Below, in pieces: positions 22,806 to 33,610 of a stretch of DNA of 64,000 nt (positions within the stretch are counted from its first letter, which is position 1; the number at the start of each line of letters is the position of its first letter). Both the position numbers and the translations under genes were made by a program. A model generated the notes under the pieces. It ran no database searches and was not told the origin of the DNA. It saw nothing but the letters and a program-made list of their open reading frames with translations. This DNA is from Catonia carolina (lineage: Eukaryota > Arthropoda > Insecta > Hemiptera > Achilidae). The stretch spans positions 187,065,283 through 187,129,282 of the forward strand of contig JAQMRL010000001.1 in NCBI GenBank assembly GCA_035578175.1, written 5' to 3'.

Positions 22806-23999
22806 TTAGAAAAATAATGACTTTATTGTAGTACACGATGTTTTGTGTCTAAAAGGATATCTTACAAATTTCTCTTATTGAAGTTCTGAAAAGACTTTCT
22901 GATAAATGGACAAATCCTGAGTTTTACAAAGAAAAAGATAAATCGTGTTTCTCCATTCATTTTTATATCATGCGTTATATCTAAACACATTTTTAATTGT
23001 TTTTTTCAATTTGAACTGGTACTTGGAAATAATACTAAGCAGTGACACCATTTAACCCTCTCGAGGTTGCTTGTTGATATTAAAAGTAGTTCTTTTCTTT
23101 TTCTATTTATTTATACGTTAGAAAATTGGATTTGTAATACGCATCTGAACGTAGATTTCTGTGGTAAACAGCGGTAAGAAGGAAGACAAATGACATCATT
23201 AGTTACGCCATTGATCTAAACAGGTTTACACCCCCGTGTTCTATCTAAGACTATCACACATTCCCTCAGCACACAAAACACTCTTAAATCTTAAAATCTT
23301 CTTCTTCTTGTATCACTCTCTCCGTCTATTTCTTTTGTGACTTTCTTGTATAGGTGGCATCTTTAGTACATAAGGAACGCCAACAAATAAAGGAAACTGA
23401 TTGAAAATCTTTGATTTTGATCTTTATTTACGCTGTGCCAAAGATAAGATTATTAGGCCATAAAAGAAATTTATATACTTTTTCAACAAGAAAGTACTAT
23501 TATTAAAACTTCCTTTACAATAACCGCTAAAATTACCAATCTAACCAGATTTATGAATACATTCTTATTAATAAAAATAGATAACCTATAAAACGTACTT
23601 AACTACTTGTTTTCAAGTTTAATGAAGGATATTTCAGAACTCTTTCAACTGGATTTTATTTTTTAATATGAAAGTTTTAATGTTTATTGTCTAACTATTT
23701 TGATCATACGACTAGCAATAAATTCTTGTAATGATGAAACAGAATCTGTACTTTACAATTTCATATTGTAACCATATTACCTCAGAAATAAAATTGCTTT
23801 TATTATCTTCGTGGTGCAAGTGTTACACCTCTCGACTGCAAAGCGGATTATGATCTGTTAATAATCTTTTTTTCTTGCATCAACTGTAACTATTGAACAC
23901 ATTTTCATTAACTTTTTAACAATTTAAAATCTACAGATATTGTTTTTCGATGACCACGCTGCGGATGTGAAATTTTAAATATGCTTGAATTTTTTTAAA
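22806..23999 (+). other. intron sequence, no gene seen
   Basis: No coding frame or known repeat recognised. Confidence 0.5.
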
Positions 24000-24310
24000 T
24001 ATTCTAGAACACAAATATTTTTAAATATTACACAAATATTACAAATATTACAAATATTTAATATTATAACATATTAATATATAATATATAATAAAATAAT
24101 ATAATAATAATAATTATATATAATTATAATAATTATAATTATAATAATATATAATAATAATTATAACAATTATATTATATAATAATAATATATAATAATA
24201 ATTATAATAATATATAATTATATATAATAATAATAATATAATATATATAATATATAATATTATATTATAATATTTAACATATTTAATATTATTACAAATA
24301 TTTTTTAAAT
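24000..24310. repeat. A/T low-complexity tract
   Basis: Almost pure A/T built from ATAATA, TATAAT and ACAAATATT units. A 70-codon minus-strand frame of Tyr/Ile/Asn only is an artefact of this composition. Confidence 0.85.
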
Positions 24311-24607
24311 ATTCTACGGAACACAAATTACGGAGCCAACATCACAATCATTTTAATTTATATCGTTCACAAAATATTACATATCAGTAGCTACATATAA
24401 CTGATATTATTACTTTTATTAGATGTACTTAAGCTACAGTTCACATTAACACTACTTAAAAGCCTTCCCACGTTCTATTAGTCACAAAAATTAAAAATTG
24501 TTTACATAATTTTATTAAAATAACACAGAAACTCTAACATTCATTGTCCTTCTGAAATAAGTACATACCATAAACCACAGTGACACAATGAGTTTAAGGT
24601 ACTTCTT
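24311..24607 (+). other. intron sequence, no gene seen
   Basis: Short AT-rich spacer. Confidence 0.5.
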
Positions 24608-25582
24608 TTTTTACTTTCTCTTGCCTATATAAATATACAGGAAGGAAAGAATTGTTTTTATGTCGATTTTTCGAAATCGAGTTTTTACCGACTACACGTT
24701 TTCAGACTCCCTGAACCCAAACAACTTGACTTTAGTGATTGTTCTGCGTGTGCGTGCGTGCGTGCGTGTGTGTGTGTGTGTGTGTATGTGAACAAAATAT
24801 CTCAAGAACGGAACATTGTACAAAGTTGAAACTTGAAACTTAAGTTAGATTCTGCTACAGGGCCCGACACAAACATTTTCATCAAAATCGGTCAACCGGA
24901 AATAGCACCTAGTTTATTCGTGTCATTTTTCACTTTTTTGCAATTTTCTCAAAAATGGTTGCTACGTTTTATTTAAAAATCACCTCATTTACTACAATTT
25001 TTATGCTCTACAAGATAGGCTAGGCGACATGACTGCTAAAATTCTTGGAGAGGCTGTTCTCTCATAGAAAAAAATTGTTTTGTTTTTAATATTCCGGCTT
25101 TAATATGCATTTTAGCGCAAAAATGTATACAATAAGTTGTAGAGAATTAAAAATCTTACAACTGTTATTTCAAACATTTTTTGTATAACGCTTAGTTTAC
25201 CGGTAATTAGCGATTTTCTGGTTTTTTTCACGAAAATGAGTAAAAAAATAGATTTATTTTTTTTTAAGATTTCAGCCTTAGTGTGCATTTTACGCCAAAA
25301 GTGTATTGTAATTAAATTTATAGGAAATTAAAAGATCTACAACTTTTATTTAGAACATTTTTCTCTACAGAGCCTAGTTTAGCGTGAAAGAATAATTTTT
25401 CGTATTTTAAAGCCAAACTGAGGTTGATTTTCATTTTGTGTCTTTCACTCATGATTAAAATTAGGTAATGTTTATTGAGGTTAGTTTTGTTGTTTATTTC
25501 TAATGTTTTTTTACTAATGTTAGGTTATATTGTTAATTATTTGCAATGGCAAGAGAAAGTTGTGTGAGTGTTTCACACCAGA
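24608..25582 (+). mobile_element. R1 repeat copy E (near complete)
   Basis: Begins TTTTACTTTCTCTTGCCTAT and ends GTGTGAGTGTTTCACACCAGA. The TG tract is mixed (TGCGTGCGTGCG then TG units, about 24748-24788). Confidence 0.8.
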
Positions 25583-25839
25583 TTTTTTATTTTATTGTGA
25601 TTAGTCTAGGGACTATGTGACTAGTCTTGGCGTCACTTGTGTGAGGTAGTCAGTCGCCCCGCGGCAACCCCTCAGGACGATTTACAAAATGTCTCTATTC
25701 CATTACCTTTTCAGTCTTCTAAGTGGGTTGTGTGGTAGGTGAGGAGTGGACAGTGACTGACTTGTGTGATTGTATAGTTTGCTCTGAACGTCTGTTTAGT
25801 TTCTTTACTTTTCCGTTTACCGTTTCGATGTTAAGGTAT

Positions 25840-26165
25840 CCATTAATTCCACGAAAACCTCAGTGAAATCCTTAAGACTGACAATAGACAGAAGACTGAC
25901 ATGGAATCCACATACCCGACTTAAAAGACAATCTCTTAACGCGCGTTTAAAACTTCTCTACAGTCTTATTTACCATAAATTTCTTATTCTAATAACTCAG
26001 AAACTCAACAGTTACAAATTACTTTTTCGTCCTATTTAGACCTCGGTTCAGTTATCAACGGATCAGCCAAAATATCTGACATAAATCGTATTCAAACATT
26101 CCAGAACAACACTTTGCGCATCAACACGGGCTTTCCAACACATGTTAGTAAGGTATTTCTTAGAA
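25840..26165 (+). pseudogene. jockey-type LINE, RT C-terminal fragment
   Basis: Translation with one frame slip reads LRLTIDRRLTWNPHTRLKRQ, then LNARLKLLYSLIYHK and, after a slip near 26045, GSVINGSAKISDINRIQTFQ and NNTLRINTGFPTHV. 'LD..LTW..H', 'LL....+L......LY+..+RP+..Y' and 'I..IQ.FQNK.LR' are the order found between the RT core and the C-terminus of jockey-clade LINEs. Stops and frame changes show it is dead. The RT catalytic motifs are upstream of what survives. Confidence 0.7.
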
Positions 26166-26335
26166 GTAAGATTGTGATATTTTATAGCTAAAACGTTGCA
26201 GCTAGGTTATGTGCACACGACATTGGCAATTACAATAATAAATAATATTATTTAAAATATCACAAAATTTTTATGTAAATTACTGCACGTAAGCTGAAAA
26301 TAGACTTGCTTAGTATTTCAAACCAAAAGACAAAG

Positions 26336-26385
26336 CTGTGGGTTTTGGTACGGTGAAACCACCGTTACAGTACCAAAACCCACAG
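26336..26385. repeat. perfect 16-bp-arm hairpin
   Basis: CTGTGGGTTTTGGTAC (26336-26351) is followed by an 18-nt loop and the exact reverse complement GTACCAAAACCCACAG (26370-26385). It abuts SINE2-like tail sequence. Confidence 0.9.
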
Positions 26386-26440
26386 TAGTCGCTAATGACC
26401 AAGCTGTCGGTACGACTTGTAAATTAACTAAAAAAAAAGA
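26386..26440 (+). repeat. SINE2 3' tail fragment
   Basis: GTAGTCGCTAATGACCAAGC then CTGTCGGTACGACTTGTAAA and an A-run. It resembles the 3' part of the SINE2 copies at 37.6 and 55.4 kb (GTAGTCGCAAATAACCAAGG, GTTGATGCGATTT). No tRNA-like head is attached. Confidence 0.45.
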
Positions 26441-28787
26441 CAAAGCTAAGCGTGTGAAGACCCAAAAGTTGTTTTTATTCGTTGGGTCAGAACATCTAAT
26501 GCTAAAACATTTTCTTTGTTTTGGTGAATATTTAGTACCATTAAATAAAACAAATAAAAATTCCCTATCCGAATACTTTAGATAAAATTTAAGATAGATA
26601 CATAGTAATTTTAGATGAAATATCCTTAATTTCAGTCTTGAAATTTAAGTGAGGCTTAAGAATAGTTGAAAAAATAGCGTATATGGTTTTGAATACTTGT
26701 AACATGCAGACAGTAAATAAATTCTCCATGTATTTTGGTAGACTAAAGTAAGCATCTACGTATATACAATCTGTTTAATTTACTACTATTTTTAGTTTTC
26801 TCAAGTAACAAATTAGTTTCAGAATTTTTTAAAAGTTGTTGGCTGCATTGTCTATAAATTAATAATTAATTTTTCCAAGCTCTATTTTATCCATAAAGTA
26901 AACTTCCTATGAATTTACACTGGCGTTACTTTCTGATGATTGTACAACAAAACGTTTTTAAGTTTTAGGCTGTAGGCCTACTGACAATATAATGATAAGT
27001 GTCATTCATCGTTACTACCAGCGCCTTTGATAACGGTGACGTGTGGGTTGAAATAAAGTCAAAAATGCAGATTTTTAAAATTCGTTCATTATAAATATAG
27101 CGTCGTAAAATACTTCTAGCGTATTTCTTAAACGAACCGAACATGGCCAGAATGTCTCTTGTGAGACAAATTCAAAGCTTTTAAATTTATTTGTGGGAAG
27201 AATTAGTTTGAACGAAACAAACACTAGAATTAAAATCTGTTCAAACTAAAACCAAAATTTCTTTTAACTTGATTAAATTCAAATATATAGGCCTATTAGT
27301 CAAGTTTAAAGTCTTACTTTCTCTCATTTATTTGTCTCCGTAAGTGGCGTGAGGTTCCCCTCAGAAACTGAATTTTCAAATCTATGCAAATTTCTTAGTA
27401 ATGACTTTTAATAGCTCGAGAAATGTAAATGAGTAACTTCTTTACAACACTCAAAGTTCTAAGCTTAATTCTCTATTAAAAGCTTTTTAGTAATTCCCAA
27501 CCCGGCTTTATTGTATGTGGTTGCCACCTCCACTAACTTCTTTCACGAACCAAAATTCCCGTCGAGTTTTTCTTGTCTTTTGTAACAAGTTTCTGTTTTT
27601 AAATTTTTTAATACAAATTTAATTCCTTGCTAATTCAATGTGCTCTTTTACATTTTAGTTTTAACTGCATTTTTAGAATTTTTGAATTTTAAATTTACAC
27701 AAGAAGTATTGTTCAAATGGAATTAGTATAGGTACTTTCTTTCAAGCAAATTCTGCACATTGCATTCTTTTTAACAATTCAAAGATAAAAACTTTAAAAT
27801 TTTCTTTTAAGTTATGAATTAAATTTGTTTATGTAATTTTAAAGGTACTAGAACATAAAATACGCAGTGATAAAATACTATCACAAGTACAGAAATTGAG
27901 GAAGTATTTTCTTTCCGATCAGTTAACCCTGTCATTCGTATCGCTGGAAACAGAGACAATCCGAGTTTCCTAAACGAAGTAACTAGATCACAAGGATCTG
28001 AAAATATTAAATTTGAAAGGATATTTATCTTATCATTATACCAAAACATACAGAGAATATTATTGAGCTGGAAAATACTCCACTGACATCTGCTGAAAGA
28101 TTGTAAGTTATAAGTAACTACGAAAAAGGAACTCAATTAAAAAATAAAAATTAATCGTTTTTAGAATATGACCCTTACAAGGTACTTATTTATTATTCCT
28201 TGTACTCATGTAAATACTTATTTAGTGACAACTAATTACAGTAAAAATTTTCTTTAAAAATTGTTGGAAAGTTTAATTGGTTGATTTTAAATTCCGATTG
28301 TTGGTTTTTTCAACGTACTATGGTTATATAATGACGTGTACAAGAATTATTATTTTGAAACTTACTAGTTTGAAAGGGGTCAGACAATAATTTTTTTCAA
28401 TATTGTGTACAATTATTGCTACAGATCAATCACGAGACGTAACGGTACGAAGTCATTGCTCTCATTTATGTTGAATCTGTATGAAATTAATTAAAAGCAA
28501 TAAATAAAACTGTTAGCTTCACGAATCGCGTTTATTCTTAATATATTAATTACTTCCTATTTCCCGTTGATTTCAAATTAATTCACGTGGATGGATCTTT
28601 CTTCTCAAATTTCACTAGTCATTAATATTATTAAGGACATTAATAATAGAATAGAATAGATATTTTATTAAACCATCAGTTTTACGATCCGTGTGTGCCA
28701 AAGGCTTGTATGAGGGTTCCGCAATTAATGTGCACACGTTATAAAATAATAATACTACTACATGTCCACAATTATTTGTTGCTAAAA
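26441..28787 (+). other. intron sequence, no gene seen
   Basis: No coding frame that I recognise. A 105-codon minus-strand frame at 27819-28136 has no family resemblance and no splice context. Confidence 0.5.
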
Positions 28788-29188
28788 TATATATCTGCCC
28801 ATAACAGACAGGTGGAGTGTCAAATTATTTACACTCAATCTGTTCGTTGCAGGGCTAAAATAAATAGTTCTGTTTCTTGTCACATGGTCAGCCAATTAAA
28901 TGACTGAATCATTTAAGAACAGAAGAGGTAGAGGTGCAAAAGACACTAATCAGAGTTGTCTCCTCTGAAAGTAATGACGTTCATTATACAGCCAGACCCT
29001 GTGGTGAATGAAGTGAAGGTGTCATTTGCAGGGTGGAAAATAATACTTTTCAGAGGGCCCGGCATGCTGATAAGCGTACTTTTCCACTCAGTGAGGAAGG
29101 CAATTGTAAACCACCTCACTCCTCGTTTTACTAAGTTAAACCTCTACTGGTTCAAACCAGCCTTTCAGCTGATGACCTAAACAACAAA
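28788..29188 (+). repeat. R2 repeat copy 4
   Basis: Near complete: CCATAACAGACAGGTGGAGT to TTTCAGCTGATGACCTAAAC and AAC repeats. It carries the best-preserved middle part, GGGCCCGGCATGCTGATAAG. Confidence 0.75.
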
Positions 29189-29190
29189 AT

Positions 29191-29723
29191 ATTTATGCAA
29201 TTTTCTATGCGGAAAGTCAATTAAAATGATCAAAAGTTGTAGCAGTCTTCTCAATTAAATAATATAATATAATAATTTTTGTAATGAAATATTTTGAATG
29301 ATATATTTTTAATACACAGTATGCTGCTACTTAATTTCCAAAGGTACGTTTCTCCAACGAAAACTTGTGTAGGTGGATAAAAGGCTCTCTTAACACAAAA
29401 ATAACACAAAATACATTACTAAACAAATATTCATTTGAATTTATCAGCATGTAATTAATTATTAAATTTATAAAAATTCTTGATGCTGATGATGTTCTAA
29501 TGCAAATATAAATATAAATATGGATATTACTGGTAGTCGAAGAGTAGGCGGAGATTCAAATTAGTACTAATTTGAATCTCATAACTGCTTCTACAGTTCA
29601 ACCGTCCTTAGTTTGTTCCTACTGTCAACAAACCAAAGCCAGCTACTACAGGGTGCACGCTAGGGTCCACGACTTTTCGTAATCCTATTAAGTTAACTAT
29701 TTTTTTGAATTATAAGTAATTAA
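29191..29723 (+). other. intron sequence with a perfect palindrome
   Basis: No gene. Contains the 30-bp palindrome at 29551-29580, listed separately. Confidence 0.5.
29551..29580. repeat. perfect 30-bp palindrome
   Basis: GAGATTCAAATTAGT is followed directly by its exact reverse complement ACTAATTTGAATCTC, with no spacer. Confidence 0.95.
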
Positions 29724-29895
29724 ATTACTTAAAACATCAGGCATGACATGATGTAGACCTAACAATTTCATTTATAAAAATACTTTTAAAAGTATATTGT
29801 ATTTAAATACTTTTGAAAGTATTTTGTTGTTACTTTTTAATCAGCGTGTACACATTTTTATGTTATGCGCATGTTCAGTGACGTCATTGTTTGTT
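29724..29895 (+). repeat. R4 repeat copy 1
   Basis: ACTTAAAACATCAGGCATGA through AATACTTTTAAAAGTATATT to TTTTTAATCAGCGTGTACAC and GCGCATGTTCAGTGACGTCA. The same order recurs at 58935-59130 with scattered differences. It is non-coding. Confidence 0.7.
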
Positions 29896-31400
29896 TACAG
29901 TAGGAGCAAACTTAGAAAGGCTGGACTTTAGTTGCTATTTGTAATTCATCATTCGAGTATGTAGTTTTTACGTCGATTAATTTATTTAAATAATTTATAA
30001 TCACCTTATCATATTATAACCATTTAATGTCCACAACACCATGTTTAAAATGACCGAATGTGTTAAATGTTTAAAACGAGTGCTCGAATGTCCTCTCACA
30101 TGGTACTCGAAGTACCAAACTTACGAAAAACTGTTTAGCTATTACTTTCATGTACCACTGCTAATGAGCAACTGCCCCTGGACACTCCGCTCTACAGACC
30201 ACATCACCCTTTCTTGCCTGGATTAATCCGTGAATCACATATAGTACGTTTGTTTTAGGAAGAAGCTTGTAAGAGGAGGGCGAGTAGGTAGAGTAGGGAT
30301 AGTTTCAAAGGGGCAAGTGTTGTCTCCTTCTCACTTAATCATCATTCCCTCTCTTTCTAACCGTATACTATGTTACAACTACGAGGTGCTTCCCCCACCA
30401 CTGAACAGAACAGCTAAGCGGCACACAGCGTTGAAGGGAAAGCTTCTAGCTAGAACAAATGACCTGTAGTTATACTTCAACGTTCTATTTTTTAGTTTTA
30501 CATTATGTCTGTACGTTACAATATTCGACGCCCCGCTTTCTTATGCATCAGTCCCATTTAATTTAAACAAAATGTTTCTTTTAAATTTACACAATTAGTA
30601 ACATATATAAATAATTTTATTAAGATGCTTGAAATAAATTATCCGTTATTGAATAATTAATCTTATAGAAAATAAACACTTTAGAATCAGACCATAATTG
30701 CACGTAAAAGTAAAAAAAAATAATACTACCTAATATTAATAATAAAAAAGGAGAGTAAATTGAGTAATCTAAAATAAAATTTAATGAACGAAAATTGCGC
30801 CACATTACATTTAGCCTACATTTTGTGAGAAAACTTTTCCATTCGTATACTACGACAATCATCCAATACATCACGCAGATAGGCTACAGTTAAGTATTTA
30901 TACCTTACTCTAGACAGGAGGCTAAAATGACTACTACACATGACAGAAAGGAATTTTGCTGAATCATAGATAAAAAATTTAGTACTTATCTATTCCATAG
31001 TAGAACACACCTATTAAAAAAATTAAATTTTTTCATCTATCTAATTCAGCCGATGCGAACGACAGAGATTTTCTCTATCGTTCGACAAGAAACCAAATGT
31101 AGATAGGACACAAGCTTTTCAAAAAAATAATTACGTTTAGTCACATGCAAAACTTTTACTAAACACATACGAATGTGTGTGTTCCAATATAGACACAGCA
31201 CATCACAATATCACACATTTCTGAAATAAGTTTAAAACTTTCAAATCATTTGTAGGAAGAATTAATTTGAATTAAACAAATACAAGAATTTATATCTTTA
31301 TTAAAAATCTAGTATAAAACTGTATATAACTGTACATAACTTACTAACGTACGGTATAATTATCATAAATATAGGGTAGGGTGGTACCAATTTGTCTTCT
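29896..31400 (+). other. intron sequence, no gene seen
   Basis: A 61-codon + strand frame at 30041-30226 (with ECVKCLKRVLECPLTWYSKY) has a pair of CxxC-like cysteines but matches nothing I know. Otherwise plain. Confidence 0.45.
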
Positions 31401-31420
31401 TTGAACTTCATACATGGAAG

Positions 31421-31809
31421 ATGCAGAAGTTGATCTTACGAATAATCAATAAAAGACAACCAAGGTATCCATCGGAGCAGCTTTTTGAAGAATTCAACGT
31501 ATTTGACATCCGCCAAATATTTACAAGAGAAGCTTTTATTTTCGCGTATAAAAATATAAACTGTTTTTCTACAAGAGCACACTGTTATAATACCAGGAAC
31601 AATGTCTCTTACTTTTACACAAAGCCTCTAAAACTTTATACCAAAGGTATTTCTGCTATTAAACGCCCAAACTGCTCAATATCCTCCCCTTACAAATTAA
31701 AAATATGCCAGACATCATAAGGTACCAAAAAGCAGTAACCATTTGGTTATTGGAAGTAGGGAGAGAAACCATAGAAATAATGGTTACTTCAGGAAATGTA
31801 ATTTTGTGA
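31421..31809 (+). pseudogene. non-LTR retrotransposon (CR1/jockey-like) ORF2 C-terminus
   Basis: The frame reads MQKLILRIINKRQPRYPSEQ, LFEEFNVFDIRQIFTREAFI, then HCYNTRNNVSYFYTKPLK, with a slip near 31700 to MPDIIRYQKAVTIWLLEVGR ending at TGA 31807-31809. 'LQK..LRII', 'L....+.L.+.Q.+......F.+' and 'H.YNTR' in this order are the familiar tail of CR1- and jockey-superfamily ORF2 proteins. There are only one or two lesions, so it is younger than the fragment at 25.8 kb. About 100 bp of AT-rich 3' UTR follows (to about 31910). Confidence 0.7.
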
Positions 31810-32050
31810 GCTCGTCTACCGGGTCCGATAATTAGTTTTCTATTTTTAAATAAATTCTTTTGTCTTGCATATTTTATTGTTTTTTTCATTTTGCATATAA
31901 TTATTATGTAATAGCATACTTTTTTAATAAAAATGCCGTATAAACTAAAATTAAGTAATTTAAAGTAACTAAAATAAAGTAAAAATAAAGTAGTTTAATT
32001 AATATTTAAGTAACTAACATGTAGGCTCGTTATAATTACTAACACACTAA

Positions 32051-32211
32051 TTTTTTTTTTTTTTTGTTTAACGTCCGACTGTTCTGCAATTACTGCTAAT
32101 GCAGACGGTGAAGGATGAAATGATTTTTTGTAACGTATAAAAATATGCCGTGCCTGAATGGGATTCGAACCCAAGACTGCACGTTACCAACTACGCCAAT
32201 GCGGCCAGCTA
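32051..32211 (-). mobile_element. SINE1, tRNA-derived, with 10-bp target duplication
   Basis: In the minus orientation: a tRNA-like head (GGCCGCATTGGCGTAGTTGG, then the B-box GGGTTCGAATCCCATTC), a unique body (CATCCTTCACCGTCTGCATT, GCAGAACAGTCGGACGTTAA) and an A-rich tail. It is flanked by AACACACTAA at 32041-32050 and 32212-32221. Compared with the other copy it lacks about a dozen bases between the A and B boxes. Confidence 0.85.
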
Positions 32212-32221
32212 AACACACTAA

Positions 32222-33180
32222 TAGATAACCGTAGTAGTTGCAGTAGTATAATGAACAAAGAAGCATTAAAAAGTAAAAAAGTGAAATCTGTCAAAAACCA
32301 TACTTTAATTTTTATTTAAAATTAAGTATTCATACAAATCTAGAGGTGCAAACAATGTCACACCCATGCCTACCACAAAACCTCAAAGTAGATTAAAGAG
32401 ATGCTATGATAAGGATCTAATGTAGAAAATTAACGAGGGTTTGCCACTGGGTGATTTTTGTAGTCAAGGCGAAAACAGCACATTAGAAAATCATCGATCA
32501 TAAATACTGCTGGTTAGAGTAAATTATAAATTGCAGTTGTTTCTAAATAAAAACAAAAAAATGTTAATCGTCACATCGCCGATCATCATCTAATCCCTCT
32601 TTTTATTCCTTTTAATTACTTGATCATTAGATAAAAAGGGTCGTAGAACATTGTGCATGTGATTTACGGTGTGAAAACCCTAGTCAGTAATCAAAGCCAG
32701 TACCTGAGGCTTTGCAATTGAAGATCAAACGATTTGGCTAAAGACAATCATGCCGTAAATTTATTAGCATTTTATATAACTTTACAGTACACGTTTTTTA
32801 ATTCTATTTAAGAAAGTAATTTTATTCCAAAGCCTTCTCTTCTCTTTACGAATGTTTTTTTCAATGATTACGAGATTTGTTTTAAAAAATATGAATAAAA
32901 CCCGTTTATTTAATATTTTATTAATAGTTGATCTTCTGGAAATACTAAACTATTGTTTTAACTATATCATTAAGATTTTGGAATATAGGCTTCAATTATT
33001 ATTTAAAGCAACCACCAGCTATTAATATTTGACTTATTTGACACATCTGCTTCCATTTTTAGAAAATCCTTTTCTTTATAAAACTTTTCAAAACATCAAT
33101 TTGTTTTTGTCCTCGCTGTTTTCGTTCAATAGTACATCGAGCACTGACGTTGAAATAATTGGTTTAGAAAGGAAGAAACG
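32222..33180 (+). other. intron sequence, no gene seen
   Basis: Nothing recognised. Confidence 0.5.
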
Positions 33181-33184
33181 TACC

Positions 33185-33400
33185 TACGCCCTGTCTTCGG
33201 CTTGACGTCGGCGCGGCATTTGACAAACTACGGCACATGTTCTTTACTTATCAAACTACAATATCTTCTCCAGATACTTAATATCGCAACTTGATTCTTT
33301 TTTAAAAAAGAGATTATTAATCGTTCCCAAGGGACTGCCCGATTTCATCTTAAAAAATTTTTAAGAACACCTACCAGAATTTATAGCTTCAATTATTTTA
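33185..33400 (+). pseudogene. jockey-like RT motif-A fragment
   Basis: LDVGAAFDKLRHMFF (around 33200-33245) matches the RT motif 'LDVSAAFDKVWH..L' with the catalytic Asp present. After a slip, YLISQLDSFLKKRLLIV follows, like the 'YLI..L.SFL..R' segment that comes next in jockey-clade RTs. Then it is lost. It is short and frameshifted. Confidence 0.5.
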
Positions 33401-33458
33401 CATCCTACCTAAATTTAACCCAAACTTATGAATGTTTATAAATATTATGGTACCTATT

Positions 33459-33610
33459 ATTTTTACTTTTTCTTCCTTGTATGACTATGTAGGGAAGGAA
33501 AGTATTGTTTTCATATCGATTTATCAAAATCGTGTTTTCACCGGAAATACATCTTTTCAATCCCCCTGAACCCAAAAAAAAAAACATTTTTAGGGATTTG
33601 TCTGTGTGTA
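33459..33610 (+). repeat. R1 repeat fragment (left end only)
   Basis: TTTTTACTTTTTCTTCCTTG, a damaged stem-loop, GGAAAGTATTGTTTTCATAT and GATTTGTCTGTGTGT, then unrelated sequence. Confidence 0.7.

Noticed and set aside
24114..24326. 70-codon Tyr/Ile/Asn frame
   Set aside because: A/T simple sequence.
26341..26385. Bacterial-type terminator hairpin
   Set aside because: Eukaryotic intron, and no T-run follows. Treated as an inverted repeat.
27819..28136. 105-codon minus-strand frame
   Set aside because: No recognisable motif, repeat partner or splice context. AT-rich chance frame is likelier.
30041..30226. 61-codon frame with CVKC and CPLTW
   Set aside because: Two cysteine pairs are not enough for a zinc-finger call. 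No continuation or homology known to me.
32160..32211. Possible tRNA (GGTTCGAATCCC)
   Set aside because: Head of SINE1 with a deletion. Target duplications mark it as a retroposon.
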